A stretch of DNA of 64,000 bases from Rhodospirillaceae bacterium (lineage in GTDB: Bacteria > Pseudomonadota > Alphaproteobacteria > JAEUKQ01), in assembly GCA_016722635.1 (NCBI GenBank), contig JADKIX010000003.1, forward strand, positions 248,001-312,000, in the 5' to 3' direction. The position numbers and the translations under genes were made by a program. Below the pieces are notes generated by a model. That model made no database searches. It was not told the DNA's origin and was given only the letters and a program-made list of their open reading frames with translations. Positions 39,399-50,210 of the stretch are shown piece after piece (positions within the stretch are counted from its first letter, which is position 1; each line of letters opens with the position of its first letter).

Positions 39399-41093
39399 AT
39401 GTCAGAGAATACCTTACGCAGCGGCGGAAAAATTTTGGTAGATGCCCTTCAAATCCACGGGGTAGATAAAGTTTTTTGTGTACCGGGTGAAAGTTATTTA
39501 GACGCCCTAAACGCCTTCTATGATGTGCAAAATTCCGTTCAGGTGGTGGTATGCCGCCAGGAAGGCGGTGCAGCTTTTATGGCAGAAGCCTATGGTAAAT
39601 TAACAGGTAAACCTGGCATTTGTTTCGTAACCCGCGGGCCAGGTGCCACCAATGCCTCTATTGGCGTGCACACCGCTTATCAAGATTCAACCCCCATGAT
39701 CTTGTTTATTGGGCAGGCAGCCAGGGGCGTCTTAGGCAGGGAAGCTTTTCAAGAAGTGGATTTTAAACAGTTTTTTGCACCCTTATGCAAATGGGCTGAG
39801 CAAGTCTATGACGCAAAAAGGTTACCTGAGATTATCAGCCGTGCCTTCCAAGTAGCCGTTAGCGGTCGCCCCGGGCCAGTCGTCATTTCTTTGCCGGAAG
39901 ATGTATTAACCGATCATGTGACAACGACTGATACAAATGCTTACCGCTTCGTTAACCCCGCCCCTAACCCGGAAGACATCAAAAAATTTGCAGGATTATT
40001 ACAAAATAGCCAAAAACCATTTGTTTTACTGGGCGGTTCCAGCTGGACAGAATCATCTGTCGAAGAAATTCAACAATTCTGCCAAAAATTTCATTTGCCA
40101 GTCGGCACTTCTTTTCGGCACCAACATTTATATCCCAATCAAGCCTCTAATTACGCCGGAGATGTGGGGATTGGGATCAACCCTTTATTAATGAAACGGA
40201 TTAAAGAATCAGACTTAATGATTGTTATCGGTGATCGTTTAGGGGAGATGACCACCAACGATTATACGTTGTTAACGCCTCCCGTTCCTCAACAAAAACT
40301 GGTTCACGTTTATCCGTCCGGCGAAGAATTAAACAGGGTTTATCAAGCCAATTTAGGTATATTTTCAACCGCTGAAAATTTTGTTCTCGCTATTAGTAAG
40401 CTTAGTTTGACGTTTAAAAATAATATGAAAGAATCCACAGCTGCCGCCAATCAGGAATATAAGTCATACTCTAAACCGGATGTTACCAATGCTGGCAATG
40501 TCCAATTGGCAAAAATTATGGGATATATGAGAAAGAAATTACCGGATGATGCCATTGTTACCAATGGCGCAGGCAATTATGCCGGTTGGATTCATCGTTT
40601 TTTCCCTTTCCACCGCTTCCGTACCCAGTTAGCTCCCGCCAATGGGGCAATGGGTTACGGCCTTCCCGCCGCAGTGGCGGCAAAACTCATTCATCCTCAA
40701 CGTATCGTTGTTTCTGTAAACGGGGACGGTTGTTTTTTAATGAATGGCCAAGAATTAGCAACCGCCGTTCGCTATCAACTGCCTATTGTAATATTGATCA
40801 TTAATAACGGCATGTACGGTACCATCCGAATGCACCAGGAACGCGAATATCCTGGACGGGTTATTGGAACAGATTTATTTAATCCAGATTTTGTGACTTT
40901 AGCCAAAGCTTACGGCGCTGAAGGATATTTGGTTCAGCACACAGATGAATTTTTTATAGCCTTTGATCATGCTTTAACTGCCAATAAACCCGTATTGATC
41001 GAAGTTAAAATTGATCCAGAGGCAATTAGCGCGCGCGCCAGCTTATCCCAGATCCGGGATCAGGCTATGAAAAAGATCCAAGAAAAAAAATAA
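39399..41093 (+). CDS. Thiamine-diphosphate enzyme, acetolactate-synthase-like
   Basis: A 564-residue ThDP-dependent enzyme with the three usual domains. The catalytic Glu is in CRQEGGAAFMAEAYG, the central domain begins near residue 190, and the C-terminal cofactor motif runs from VNGDGCFLMNGQEL to IINNGMYG. It resembles the catalytic subunit of acetolactate synthase, but no regulatory subunit or ilvC is nearby. It belongs to a group of ThDP-binding paralogues of open substrate (2-oxo-acid decarboxylase or carboligase). Intact; 46 bases after the small conserved gene. Confidence 0.82.
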   Translation: MSENTLRSGGKILVDALQIHGVDKVFCVPGESYLDALNAFYDVQNSVQVVVCRQEGGAAFMAEAYGKLTGKPGICFVTRGPGATNASIGVHTAYQDSTPMILFIGQAARGVLGREAFQEVDFKQFFAPLCKWAEQVYDAKRLPEIISRAFQVAVSGRPGPVVISLPEDVLTDHVTTTDTNAYRFVNPAPNPEDIKKFAGLLQNSQKPFVLLGGSSWTESSVEEIQQFCQKFHLPVGTSFRHQHLYPNQASNYAGDVGIGINPLLMKRIKESDLMIVIGDRLGEMTTNDYTLLTPPVPQQKLVHVYPSGEELNRVYQANLGIFSTAENFVLAISKLSLTFKNNMKESTAAANQEYKSYSKPDVTNAGNVQLAKIMGYMRKKLPDDAIVTNGAGNYAGWIHRFFPFHRFRTQLAPANGAMGYGLPAAVAAKLIHPQRIVVSVNGDGCFLMNGQELATAVRYQLPIVILIINNGMYGTIRMHQEREYPGRVIGTDLFNPDFVTLAKAYGAEGYLVQHTDEFFIAFDHALTANKPVLIEVKIDPEAISARASLSQIRDQAMKKIQEKK

Positions 41094-41175
41094 CACCTTT
41101 GCTCTAGAATGCACAAAATTTTTGCTTATATATAGTATCAGCCAACTAACAATTAAACCTTTATAAGGAGCGCCT

Positions 41176-41709
41176 ATGTTAACAGTCGGTCATCATTTTC
41201 CAAGCTTTGAGCTTGATGCCGTTGAATCAATTGATCCCAAAACAGCTTTCACGAAAATCTCTGATAAATCTGACAAAGGGAAGTGGAAAGTCATCTTTTT
41301 CTGGCCGATGGATTTTACTTTTGTTTGCCCCACAGAAATTGCCGCTTTCGGTAAATTAAATGGCCAATTTAAAGATCGCGATACTGTTCTTTATGGAGCA
41401 AGTATCGACAGTAAATTTGTCCATTTGGCCTGGCGTCAAAACCATGCTGATTTAAAAAATCTGCCATTTCCCATGCTGTCCGACCTTAAACGGGAATTGT
41501 GTGATAAATTAGGAATTCTGCATCAGGATGGTGTTGCATTGCGCGCAACCTTTATTGTCGATCCACAAGGGGTGATTCGCTTTGTTGCCGTGAATGACTT
41601 GAAAGTTGGCCGTAATCCTGAGGAAGTATTGAGGGTTTTGGATGCTTTGCAAACTGATGAATTATGTGGGTGCAACTGGCAAAAAGGCCAAAAAGTTTTA
41701 AAACCGTAA
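41176..41709 (+). CDS. AhpC-type peroxiredoxin
   Basis: A 177-residue 2-Cys peroxiredoxin reducing H2O2, organic hydroperoxides and peroxynitrite. The peroxidatic Cys51 lies in FTFVCPTEI. The C-terminal pair ELCGCNW (Cys164, Cys166) matches the AhpC type of actinobacteria and alphaproteobacteria that is reduced by AhpD rather than by AhpF. The gene directly precedes an AhpD-like gene. GGAG ribosome binding site upstream of the ATG. Confidence 0.93.
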   Translation: MLTVGHHFPSFELDAVESIDPKTAFTKISDKSDKGKWKVIFFWPMDFTFVCPTEIAAFGKLNGQFKDRDTVLYGASIDSKFVHLAWRQNHADLKNLPFPMLSDLKRELCDKLGILHQDGVALRATFIVDPQGVIRFVAVNDLKVGRNPEEVLRVLDALQTDELCGCNWQKGQKVLKP

Positions 41710-41730
41710 TATATAAAGATACTCAGTTTT

Positions 41731-41762
41731 AAAGCGGCAATTTCTTCTTTGCCGCTTTTTTT
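41731..41762 (+). terminator. Terminator hairpin between ahpC and ahpD-like genes
   Basis: AAAGCGGCAA (41731-41740) pairs with TTGCCGCTTT (41749-41758) around the loop TTTCTTCT, and the strand runs on into T residues (seven T in all from 41756). The next ATG is at 41779, so it should limit expression of the AhpD-like gene relative to AhpC. Confidence 0.85.
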
Positions 41763-41778
41763 ATAAGGAATTCATCCC

Positions 41779-42288
41779 ATGTCCATTGAAAAATTGAAAG
41801 AAACCTTACCAGATTACGCTAAAGACTTACGGATCAATATTTCTACCTTGCAAACAAATACCTTGCTTTCGAATCAACAAAAAGCCGGTTGTTTTATTGT
41901 AGCTGCGATTGTCAGCCGCAATAAAATGGTGATAGAGAAAATTTTAGAAGAATTTACCTCCCAATTATCGCCGCAGGCTTTAACGGCTGCAAAAACAGCC
42001 TCTGCTTTGATGGGCATGAATAATATTTATTACCGTTTTACGCATTTAGTGGAGAATGAAGCATACCGTCATCTGCCTGCAAAATTAAGGATGAACGGTA
42101 TCGCTACCCATGGCATTGAAAAAGCTGATTTTGAACTTTTTTGTTTGGTTGCTTCAGCCATTAATGGTTGTGCCGCCTGTTTAAATGCCCACGAACACGA
42201 ACTGCAAAAATTAAACATCTCCACAGAAGTCATTCAGGAAAGCGTTAAAATAGCTGCGGTTGTTCACGCAATTGCTGCTTTATTATAA
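41779..42288 (+). CDS. AhpD-like alkylhydroperoxidase
   Basis: A 169-residue all-helical carboxymuconolactone-decarboxylase-fold protein. The active site CAACLNAHE (131-139) gives Cys131, Cys134 and His138, closely matching M. tuberculosis AhpD. It would pass electrons to AhpC or act directly as a weak peroxidase. It starts 69 bases after ahpC, separated by a terminator hairpin that overlaps its leader. Confidence 0.9.
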   Translation: MSIEKLKETLPDYAKDLRINISTLQTNTLLSNQQKAGCFIVAAIVSRNKMVIEKILEEFTSQLSPQALTAAKTASALMGMNNIYYRFTHLVENEAYRHLPAKLRMNGIATHGIEKADFELFCLVASAINGCAACLNAHEHELQKLNISTEVIQESVKIAAVVHAIAALL

Positions 42289-42291
42289 TGA

Positions 42292-42317
42292 AACAAGCCC
42301 CCTGATGGGGGCTTGTT
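42292..42317 (+). terminator. Terminator after the ahpC-ahpD pair
   Basis: A perfect 11-bp stem AACAAGCCCCC/GGGGGCTTGTT with loop TGAT, three bases after the stop codon. The downstream tract is ATTGGG rather than T-rich, so termination relies on the strong GC stem. Confidence 0.8.
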
Positions 42318-42431
42318 ATTGGGTAATTTGCATTGACATCCTCTATCAATATACCACAGCACATATGATCATTGTTGCTCTCGATAGGTAAGCTCTAGAG
42401 CACTCTTAACTTTCTATTCTGCCCTACTTCA

Positions 42432-42629
42432 TCAACTCGGCTCTTCTTCATCGGGTGGTGCTGGTGCCTCAGTTGGACCAGTATCATGTGTCCTGACATC
42501 GCCCGGATACGGCTTATTCAGTAGATCGAAATCCAGACAACCTGCTAAGCCTAACGAGCCTACAATAACTGCCGCCAAATAAATTGTTCTAAAGGCGACA
42601 ATTTTCTTTTCTTCTGTTTGGTTTTTCAT
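42432..42629 (-). CDS. Small lipoprotein
   Basis: A 65-residue protein. The ATG at 42629 follows a perfect AAGGAG ribosome binding site (the frame is open to 42686 but the longer start lacks one). Residues 11-30 form the hydrophobic core of a signal peptide and GLAGC (Cys31) is a good lipobox. The mature 35 residues are Asp/Pro/Glu-rich and end DEEEPS. Residue +2 is Leu, which favours the outer membrane. No known family. Confidence 0.75.
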   Translation of the reverse strand: MKNQTEEKKIVAFRTIYLAAVIVGSLGLAGCLDFDLLNKPYPGDVRTHDTGPTEAPAPPDEEEPS

Positions 42630-42983
42630 AATTTTTCTCCTTTTGACAAATTCAGCTTGATGTTTTCGATAAGCTGATCTTTGCAAAGCTTCGTTAATAA
42701 ATCGTTAAGAACAAAAATATCGATTTAGATGTTAGGCAATCCGATGACATGAATAGGCTTTTTGAAAATTGCTCCCGAATGCTTGTTTTACAATAAAATA
42801 TGATTGCATAATAATTCATGCGGCTTATTGATAAGCCAACCCGTCTTTCAAGCAACTGCCCGAAAGTAACAAATCTTGCATATAGGCACGAAGCCTACCA
42901 TGCCGCCGCCTGCCTGAATAACAGGCGTTGCAAAAAATCAGCCGTCATACGCCAAATATTGATAGTGAAAGCTTGTTTTACCG
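42630..42983 (-). other. Intergenic region upstream of the lipoprotein gene
   Basis: 354 bases. A 7-bp hairpin TCAGCTT/AAGCTGA (42652-42658 with 42671-42677) lies 23 bases before the lipoprotein ATG and could be an operator or leader structure. A short stem CGCCTG/CAGGCG lies near 42906-42925. I find no gene. Confidence 0.4.
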
Positions 42984-43940
42984 TTATTCTAAGTGGGAAA
43001 GATAGCGATCTGCCTCAAGGGCCGCCATACAGCCCATTCCAGCAGCAGTTACAGCTTGGCGGAAGACCTTATCTTTAACATCCCCCGCTGCAAAAATGCC
43101 AGGAATGGTGGTGGCGGTCGAATCAGCTTTAGTTAGCAAATAGCCTTCCTCATCCATAGCAAGCTTACCTACAAATATTTCTGTAGCTGGTTTATGACCG
43201 ATAGCTATAAACAACCCATCCGTTGGAATAGAATCGACAACACCAGTTTGTATGTTTTTTAATTTAACAGCGGTTACCCTTTTAGGGTTGTCTAATCCCA
43301 TAACCTCCTCAACCACATTATCCCAAATAACCGATATTTTAGGGTTTTTAAATAATTTGTCTTGCATCATTTTTTCAGCGCGTAGCTTAGATTTTCGATG
43401 AATCAAAATTACTTTTTTGGCGTGCTGGGTTAAATATAAAGATTCCTCAACCGCTGTGTTCCCCCCCCCCACCACACACACAGTTTTATTTTTAAAGAAA
43501 AAACCGTCGCAAGTTGCACAAGCCGACACCCCAAAGCCCTGATATTTATGTTCACTCTCCAACCCTAACCAACGAGCTTGTGCGCCCGTACAAATAATAA
43601 TCGCATCAGCAGAATAGTACGCCCCACTATCGGTTTTTACCTTGAAGGGCCTCACATTAAAATCAATCTCGGTTACCAAATCTTCAATGATCTTTGTTCC
43701 CACATGTTCCGCCTGGGCACGCATTTCTTGCATTAACCAAGGTCCCTGGATGGTTTGAGAAAAACCAGGATAATTTTCTACATCAGTCGTAATGGTCATC
43801 TGTCCGCCCGGTTGCATTCCCGTTAACATAATAGGGTACCGATTGGCGCGCGCTGCATAAATTGCAGCAGTCAAGCCCGCAGGGCCAGAGCCAATAATTA
43901 AAATATTAGTGTGGATGGATGTTTTTTTTCTATCAGCCAT
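42984..43940 (-). CDS. trxB: Thioredoxin reductase TrxB
   Basis: A 318-residue FAD enzyme transferring electrons from NADPH to thioredoxin. The FAD motif GSGPAGLTAAIYAA is at residues 17-30, the redox pair CATC at 141-144 and the NADPH motif VVGGGNTAVEE at 156-166. A second FAD block GIFAAGDVKDK lies near the end. The length is standard. The three Gly codons of the NADPH motif form a run of ten G (C on the plus strand, 43461-43470), a slippage-prone tract. Confidence 0.96.
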   Translation of the reverse strand: MADRKKTSIHTNILIIGSGPAGLTAAIYAARANRYPIMLTGMQPGGQMTITTDVENYPGFSQTIQGPWLMQEMRAQAEHVGTKIIEDLVTEIDFNVRPFKVKTDSGAYYSADAIIICTGAQARWLGLESEHKYQGFGVSACATCDGFFFKNKTVCVVGGGNTAVEESLYLTQHAKKVILIHRKSKLRAEKMMQDKLFKNPKISVIWDNVVEEVMGLDNPKRVTAVKLKNIQTGVVDSIPTDGLFIAIGHKPATEIFVGKLAMDEEGYLLTKADSTATTIPGIFAAGDVKDKVFRQAVTAAGMGCMAALEADRYLSHLE

Positions 43941-44209
43941 AATTGATCCCTAATGAGGGTGAATAAAACGTCAAAATCTACTATATAAAAGAAACTAGCA
44001 TAACTTGTTAACCCTATCATAAATCTTATTTACTGTGGCACTTGCACCAAGATAATCCTTATTATAACAAAAACAACCTCTTCCTATGATCCGATATTGA
44101 TTAACACACAAAATACGCTTGAGTCCTCTTTATATTATTTTTAAATATCTTTTCTTGTTAATCACTTATAGTATTTACTTATTATGCAAGCCAGTTATAA
44201 AAAATTAAA

Positions 44210-44225
44210 TTCTTTTATAAAAGAA
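44210..44225. promoter_or_regulatory. 16-bp palindrome upstream of the Lrp-family gene
   Basis: TTCTTTTATAAAAGAA is a perfect palindrome centred 48 bases before the ATG at 44266. Lrp/AsnC regulators commonly bind AT-rich palindromes and repress their own gene, so it is a candidate operator. Apart from this the 43941-44265 gap (trxB and lrp promoters) shows nothing definite. Confidence 0.4.
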
Positions 44226-44265
44226 ATCCAGACCGATTCAAAACGGTAGGCGATGGGGGAAGACG

Positions 44266-44775
44266 ATGCAACAAGCACCTAAACACAAATTAGACGGCAT
44301 CGACCTGCAAATTCTTGAAGAATTGCAAAATGATGGTAAAATGACCAATGTTGAATTATCTCAGCGGGTTGGTATATCCGCACCTCCTTGTTTGCGCCGA
44401 GTAAATCATCTGGAGGATGCAGGATACATTAAAAGTTATCATGCAGAGTTAAATGCTAACTTGTTGGGATATCATGTGACCATTTTTGCCCAAGTTAGCC
44501 TTGCTAAACATGGGGAAACCAATTTGCAAATTTTCGAACAATTGGTAAGAACTTGGCCAATGGTTCGTGAGTGCCACATGTTAGCTGGCGAAACAGACTT
44601 TTTACTTAAAATTATTGCCCCAGATTGGGAAGCTTATCAGCAGTTCTTAACAACCCAATTGACGGCTACTGTCAACGTCACGCATGTCAAATCATCCCTT
44701 GCCATTCGTAATAGCAAACACGAACCTGGGATACCTTTTGATTTATTGCGACAAGCTAAAAATAATGCCGCCTAA
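44266..44775 (+). CDS. Lrp/AsnC-family transcriptional regulator
   Basis: A 169-residue feast/famine regulator. The N-terminal helix-turn-helix (about 8-65: LDGIDLQILEELQNDG, NVELSQRVGISAPPCLRRV) is followed by the RAM ligand-binding domain (about 70-150: GYHVTIFAQVSL, VRECHMLAGETDFLLKI). Typical effectors are amino acids such as leucine. The ATG at 44266 follows a GGGGGAAG site. It stands alone, with trxB transcribed divergently. Confidence 0.92.
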   Translation: MQQAPKHKLDGIDLQILEELQNDGKMTNVELSQRVGISAPPCLRRVNHLEDAGYIKSYHAELNANLLGYHVTIFAQVSLAKHGETNLQIFEQLVRTWPMVRECHMLAGETDFLLKIIAPDWEAYQQFLTTQLTATVNVTHVKSSLAIRNSKHEPGIPFDLLRQAKNNAA

Positions 44776-44957
44776 AAACTGAACCTGCTTTCTCAAACCA
44801 CGAGTCGCTAAATTTTCTTAGGGATCGGCTATATCTTTGGTGGTTCCGCCATTGCAGGAAGCCAAATTACTCTATTTTTTTTCACTTTCTTATTTCACTT
44901 CAAGTAACAAGAGTTATTTCGCTATATAGCCTATAATGAGAAAATAGGCGGCGTTCG

Positions 44958-45431
44958 TTATTTGAATGCTATTTTCTCAATGCTATAGGATTTTGACCCG
45001 CCTGGTGTTGTCACTTCGACTGTTGTATCTACTTGTTTGCCAATCAACGCTCTTGCTAAAGGAGCGCTAATGGACAAGCGACCATTTTTAATATCTGCTT
45101 CATCCTGGCCAACAATTTGATACTTAATTTTTTCGTCAGTATCATCATCAATCAAGGTAACGATGGCTCCAAAAACGACTTGGTTACCAGATAATTTTGA
45201 AACATCTATAACATCTGCCCGAGCAATTTTATCCTCTAATTCCCCTACCCTGCCTTCAATAAAACTTTGCCGTTCTCGGGCTGCATGATATTCAGCATTT
45301 TCTGATAAATCACCATGCTCCCTTGCTTCAGCAATCGCCTTAATAACAGCTGGCCTTTCAATTGTTTTCAGATATCTCAGCTCCTCTGATAAGCGGGTAT
45401 AACCATCAATCGTCATGGGGATTTTGGACAT
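44958..45431 (-). CDS. greA: Transcription elongation factor GreA
   Basis: A 157-residue factor that stimulates RNA polymerase to cleave backtracked transcripts. The N-terminal coiled coil includes [24 protein letters not shown] with the acidic tip, and the C-terminal FKBP-like domain has [22 protein letters not shown]. The ATG at 45431 ([11 protein letters not shown]) follows GAGG by 7 bases and matches the family start; the TTG at 45437 is discarded. Downstream of carB, as in many alphaproteobacteria. Confidence 0.96.
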   Translation of the reverse strand: MSKIPMTIDGYTRLSEELRYLKTIERPAVIKAIAEAREHGDLSENAEYHAARERQSFIEGRVGELEDKIARADVIDVSKLSGNQVVFGAIVTLIDDDTDEKIKYQIVGQDEADIKNGRLSISAPLARALIGKQVDTTVEVTTPGGSKSYSIEKIAFK

Positions 45432-45468
45432 GTACAAACCTCTTTATCAAATAAATAAGCCGTCACTT

Positions 45469-48400
45469 TTATAACAAATTCATATTATAGTCACGTATTT
45501 TTTTTAAGCGCTGCTGTAAGCTGCAGACATCAATACTACTCTGTTGCAAGGCGCGGATAGCTGAAACTGCCGCTGATGCGCCGGCTATAGTCGTACAATA
45601 AGGGATGCGCAAATGCAAAGCGGTCTGTCTCGTTAGGAAGCTGTCTCTTTTGGTCTGGGGTCCTTCCGTAGTATTGAATACTAAGTGTACCTTACCATTT
45701 TTCATAGTGTCAATGATATCTGGACGACCTTCCAAAACTTTATTGACCACTTCCACCTGCAATCCCTTTTTTTCTAAGAAAGAAGCGGTTCCTCGGGTCG
45801 CAAGGATGGTAAAACCCATTGTGATTAATTGACGGCAAGCAGATAAAATTGCCAGTTTATCTTTATCGCAGACTGATACAAATACGTTTCCATGCAGCGG
45901 TAGTAACGTTCCGGCTGCTAATTGGGCTTTGGCGAATGCTTTACCAAAATCTTCATCGATCCCCATGACTTCCCCGGTGGATTTCATTTCGGGACCTAAA
46001 ATAATATCTGTTCCAGGGAACCGAGAGAATGGGAAAACTGCCTCTTTAATAGCAACATAGGGAAGTTTTTGGGGTTTAAGTTCGAAGCTTGCCAAGGACT
46101 CACCAATCATCACTCGAGCGGCAATTTTAGCCAGCGGAATGCCCGTGGCTTTTGCTACAAAGGGAACCGTCCTACTTGCTCGTGGATTAACTTCTAATAC
46201 ATAAATTTGCGAATCTTTGATGGCAAATTGCACGTTCATCAACCCCACCACTCCTAATTCTTTGGCAAGTAGTATCGTCTGCCTTTTTAATTCATCCAAC
46301 ACAGGTGCGGTTAATGAATATCCGGGCAAGGAACAGGCAGCATCACCCGAATGAACACCGGCTTCTTCGATATGTTCCATGATACCGGCAATAAAGACAT
46401 CTTTTTTATCGGCGATCGCGTCAACATCCACCTCAATAGCATTTTGCAAGTATGAATCCAATTGCACGGGATTATCCCCCGAAACTTGGATAGCATGGGT
46501 GATATAATGTTGTAATCCAGCCTGATCCTGAACAATTTCCATAGCCCTTCCCCCCAAAACATAAGAGGGACGCATAATAATCGGGAAACCGATTTCTTGG
46601 CCAACCCTTAGGGCTTCTTCCATAGTAGTAGCGGTCCCATTTTGTGGCTGGTGCAAACGTATTTTCGTAAGAAGCTGGCCAAAACGTTTGCGATCTTCCG
46701 CTAAATCAATCATATCAAAAGAGGTTCCTAAAATTGGAATACCTGCTTTATCAAGAAACTCCGCTAAACGCAGTGGGGTTTGCCCACCGAACTGCACAAT
46801 CACGCCCAGAAGCTGTCCTTGTTGTTTTTCTAGGTAAATAATTTCAAAAACATCTTCTGGTGTCAGCGGTTCAAAATACAAACGATCCGATGTATCATAA
46901 TCGGTTGAAACAGTTTCCGGGTTACAATTAACCATGATTGTTTCAATGCCAGCCTCCCTTAAAGCATAAGCCGCATGCACACAACAGTAATCAAATTCAA
47001 TCCCCTGCCCGATCCGGTTAGGGCCGCTTCCTAAAATAATCACTTTTTTACGGGACGAAGGTTTTGCTTCGCATACCCGAAGCCCCTGACGAATTCCATG
47101 ATAAGTGGAATACATGTAAGAGGTGTTGGATGAAAATTCTGCGGCACAGGTATCAATCCGTTTATAAACCGGATTGATTTTTAAGTTTCGCCTCATGTCT
47201 GTAATATCTTTTTCAGTAACTTTCGTCAGTTTTGCAAGCCTTTTATCTGAAAACCCATTTTCTTTTATCCGGTTAAATGCCGCTGCTTCCCTAGGCAGCC
47301 CTTCCTGAATGATTTTATTTTCTTCTGCAACAATTTCAGCAATTTGTGAAATAAACCAACGATCATATTTGCAGATGCTGCGAATTTCCTCAACCGACAT
47401 ACCCATCCGTAATGCTTGGGCAATAATAAGAAGCCGATCCGGTGTAGGCCGCGATAAGGCTTTTTGTAAACTAAGTTTATCATCGCCACCAGGAATGGCT
47501 ATTTCATCAAAGCCGGACAATCCCGTTTCTAAAGAACGCAAAGCTTTTTGGATGGATTCTTTAAAAGATCGTCCTATCGCCATCACTTCACCCACAGATT
47601 TCATTGATGTGCCCAGAATAGGCTCCGTTCCAGGAAATTTTTCAAAAGCAAATCTGGGTACCTTCGTTACAATATAATCAATGGTTGGCTCAAAAGAGGC
47701 AGGGGTAGTTTGGGTGATATCATTTTTTAGTTCGTGCAGGGTATAACCAACAGCCAGCTTAGCAGCAATTTTTGCAATCGGGAATCCGGTGGCCTTGGAG
47801 GCAAGGGCTGATGACCGCGAAACACGTGGGTTCATTTCAATCACCAACATGCGGCCATTATCGGGGTTGATTGCAAACTGAACATTTGAACCACCCGTGT
47901 CTACCCCGATTGCCCGAAGAATGGCAATCGATGCATTGCGCATGCGTTGATATTCTTTATCAGTTAAAGTCAAAGCGGGGGCGATGGTGATACTATCACC
48001 CGTATGCACCCCCATCGGATCAATATTTTCAATGGAACAGACAATGATACAATTATCTGCCCTATCGCGCACCACCTCCATTTCGAATTCTTTCCAGCCA
48101 ACAATTGACTCTTCCACCAACACTTGTTGAACGGGGGAAGCGGCAAGACCACCCCGGACAATTTGTTCGTATTCTTCTCGGTTATATGCAATTCCTCCCC
48201 CCGTACCACCCAAAGTAAAAGAAGGACGGATGACGGCTGGCAATCCTATTTTTTGAACGGCCATTTGTGCATCTTCCATATTCCGAACAATTTCGCTGCG
48301 GGGGGTTTCAAGGCCTATATTTTGAACTGCCTGCCTGAATAATAAACGATCTTCAGCCATATCAATCGCTTCGGCTTTAGCCCCGATCATTTCTACTTTA

Positions 48401-48732
48401 AATTTATCTAAAACGCCGGTTTGATGCAGTTTCATCGCAAGGTTTAAAGCAGTCTGCCCCCCCATCGTGGGTAATAAAGCTTGCGGACGCTCCTGTTCGA
48501 TAATTTTTGTGATGATTTCTACAGTCAATGGCTCAATATAAGTTGCATCCGCCAGTTCTGGATCCGTCATAATCGTTGCGGGATTTGAGTTGACCAAAAT
48601 AACTCGGTACCCTTCTTGTTTCAAAGCTTTACAAGCTTGCACCCCGGAATAATCAAATTCGCAAGCCTGCCCGATAATAATAGGGCCAGCGCCAATGATC
48701 ATGATTGATTTGATATCTGTTCTTTTGGGCAT
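45469..48732 (-). CDS. carB: Carbamoyl-phosphate synthase large subunit CarB
   Basis: A 1087-residue subunit making carbamoyl phosphate from bicarbonate, ammonia and two ATP for pyrimidines and arginine. Two ATP-grasp halves are visible ([21 protein letters not shown] at the start and [19 protein letters not shown] in the middle), plus a C-terminal MGS-like regulatory domain ([15 protein letters not shown]). The ATG at 48732 ([10 protein letters not shown]) has a strong GGGAGGG site upstream; the open frame to 48783 is not needed. 47 bases after carA. Confidence 0.97.
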   Translation of the reverse strand: MPKRTDIKSIMIIGAGPIIIGQACEFDYSGVQACKALKQEGYRVILVNSNPATIMTDPELADATYIEPLTVEIITKIIEQERPQALLPTMGGQTALNLAMKLHQTGVLDKFKVEMIGAKAEAIDMAEDRLLFRQAVQNIGLETPRSEIVRNMEDAQMAVQKIGLPAVIRPSFTLGGTGGGIAYNREEYEQIVRGGLAASPVQQVLVEESIVGWKEFEMEVVRDRADNCIIVCSIENIDPMGVHTGDSITIAPALTLTDKEYQRMRNASIAILRAIGVDTGGSNVQFAINPDNGRMLVIEMNPRVSRSSALASKATGFPIAKIAAKLAVGYTLHELKNDITQTTPASFEPTIDYIVTKVPRFAFEKFPGTEPILGTSMKSVGEVMAIGRSFKESIQKALRSLETGLSGFDEIAIPGGDDKLSLQKALSRPTPDRLLIIAQALRMGMSVEEIRSICKYDRWFISQIAEIVAEENKIIQEGLPREAAAFNRIKENGFSDKRLAKLTKVTEKDITDMRRNLKINPVYKRIDTCAAEFSSNTSYMYSTYHGIRQGLRVCEAKPSSRKKVIILGSGPNRIGQGIEFDYCCVHAAYALREAGIETIMVNCNPETVSTDYDTSDRLYFEPLTPEDVFEIIYLEKQQGQLLGVIVQFGGQTPLRLAEFLDKAGIPILGTSFDMIDLAEDRKRFGQLLTKIRLHQPQNGTATTMEEALRVGQEIGFPIIMRPSYVLGGRAMEIVQDQAGLQHYITHAIQVSGDNPVQLDSYLQNAIEVDVDAIADKKDVFIAGIMEHIEEAGVHSGDAACSLPGYSLTAPVLDELKRQTILLAKELGVVGLMNVQFAIKDSQIYVLEVNPRASRTVPFVAKATGIPLAKIAARVMIGESLASFELKPQKLPYVAIKEAVFPFSRFPGTDIILGPEMKSTGEVMGIDEDFGKAFAKAQLAAGTLLPLHGNVFVSVCDKDKLAILSACRQLITMGFTILATRGTASFLEKKGLQVEVVNKVLEGRPDIIDTMKNGKVHLVFNTTEGPQTKRDSFLTRQTALHLRIPYCTTIAGASAAVSAIRALQQSSIDVCSLQQRLKKIRDYNMNLL

Positions 48733-48779
48733 ATATGAAACCCTCCCGTTAATAGCTTTATAAATTTCCGTATCACATA

Positions 48780-49982
48780 TCAACGTTGATTAAATTGACG
48801 ATACTGATGGATCAATTCAATAAATTGAGTGAATAAATAGCGGCTGTCATGGGGACCTGGTGAAGATTCCGGGTGATATTGAACAGAAAAAACCGGTCTA
48901 TTCTCAAATTGCATCCCTTCAACAGATTGATCAAATAAGGAACGGTGGGTGACTGTGACATAGGAAGGAAGGGTTTCGGCCATCACTGCAAAACCGTGGT
49001 TTTGGCTGGTAATTTCCACTTTGCCATTCAATAGATTTTGTACAGGATGGTTTGCACCCCGATGGCCTGAAGACATTTTCTGAGTTTTACCGTTCACCGC
49101 GATTGCCAACAATTGGTGCCCTAGACATATGCCAAAGATGGGTACGCCGCTATCAATTAATTTTTGAAGGATCGGCACAGCATATTGACCTGTCACAACC
49201 GGATTGCCAGGGCCATTTGATAAAAATATTCCATCCGGCTTAAGCTTAAGGATATTTTCCGCAGAAGTTTGGCAAGGAACAACCGTTACGCGACAGCCAT
49301 AATCAACCAAACAACGTAAGATATTGCGTTTAATCCCATAATCAATCGCCACAATATGATAAGGTTGAAATCGTACCTGGTTAGCATTTTCATCCCAATT
49401 GCCGCTACCTTGCATCCATTCATATGGTTGGGAACAGGTTACATGCAAAGCCAAATCAGCAGCATCGATGTCTGGCCAATTTTTAAGTTTGGCTAACAAC
49501 TGGTTGACTTGTATTTGTTCTGGCAAGATATTCCCGATTAAAGCTTTAACTGCTTTTCCCTGGCGGATATAATGGGTCAAATATCGGCTATCAACATCGG
49601 CAACTGCCACCAGATTTTCCTCAATGAACCATTCATTTAAGCTTTTTTGGGCACGCCAATTGGAAAAATGCCCGGATTGGGCCGCAAAAATACAGCCGCT
49701 GGCGAAAGACTTCCTTGATTCAGCATCCTCCGAATTTGTGCCTACAATGCCAATGTGGGGAAAGGTAAAATTAATAATCTGCCGGGCATAGGAAGGATCG
49801 GTAAGTATCTCCTGATAACCGGTGATAGAGGTATTGAAACATAATTCACCAATTTCTATTTTCCTGGCTCCCATCCCTGTACCCAAAATGGTCGTTCCAT
49901 CTTCTAAAACAATAATGCCAACAGAATGATCTTCATTCTTGGAAACAATCGATTCAGGAGAATTTAAAGTGAACGGTTGCAT
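48780..49982 (-). CDS. carA: Carbamoyl-phosphate synthase small subunit CarA
   Basis: A 400-residue glutaminase subunit delivering ammonia to CarB. The N-terminal domain ([21 protein letters not shown]) is followed by a class I amidotransferase domain with nucleophile Cys286 in [12 protein letters not shown] and the His-Glu pair in [13 protein letters not shown]. The ATG at 49982 has a GTGAGGG site; a GTG four codons upstream is possible. First gene of carAB, divergent from yqeY. Confidence 0.96.
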   Translation of the reverse strand: MQPFTLNSPESIVSKNEDHSVGIIVLEDGTTILGTGMGARKIEIGELCFNTSITGYQEILTDPSYARQIINFTFPHIGIVGTNSEDAESRKSFASGCIFAAQSGHFSNWRAQKSLNEWFIEENLVAVADVDSRYLTHYIRQGKAVKALIGNILPEQIQVNQLLAKLKNWPDIDAADLALHVTCSQPYEWMQGSGNWDENANQVRFQPYHIVAIDYGIKRNILRCLVDYGCRVTVVPCQTSAENILKLKPDGIFLSNGPGNPVVTGQYAVPILQKLIDSGVPIFGICLGHQLLAIAVNGKTQKMSSGHRGANHPVQNLLNGKVEITSQNHGFAVMAETLPSYVTVTHRSLFDQSVEGMQFENRPVFSVQYHPESSPGPHDSRYLFTQFIELIHQYRQFNQR

Positions 49983-50210
49983 GTCAGCCCTCACCAGTCA
50001 TAGGTTTGAAGATTTTGAAACGGCATTTTGCTATCTGCCGCATACAGATCTTTACAATTTTTTTTAGGCAGCGATTAAGACATTGGTGATATCTTGGCTT
50101 TGACGTCAAGTGAACTTTTTTGTAAAAAACAGTGATTGGCTAATTTATTTGACTTACCTGATAAAGTTAATTACCCTTAAATGCCTGTATTATTTAAAGT
50201 TAATGGTCTG

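Noticed and set aside
42818..43078. Plus-strand reading frame overlapping the end of trxB
   Set aside because: It overlaps a strongly supported gene and has neither a ribosome binding site nor a recognisable domain.
49983..50080. Attenuator before carA
   Set aside because: A short GGCA/TGCC stem is present on the minus strand, but there is no leader peptide, T tract or alternative pairing to support attenuation.
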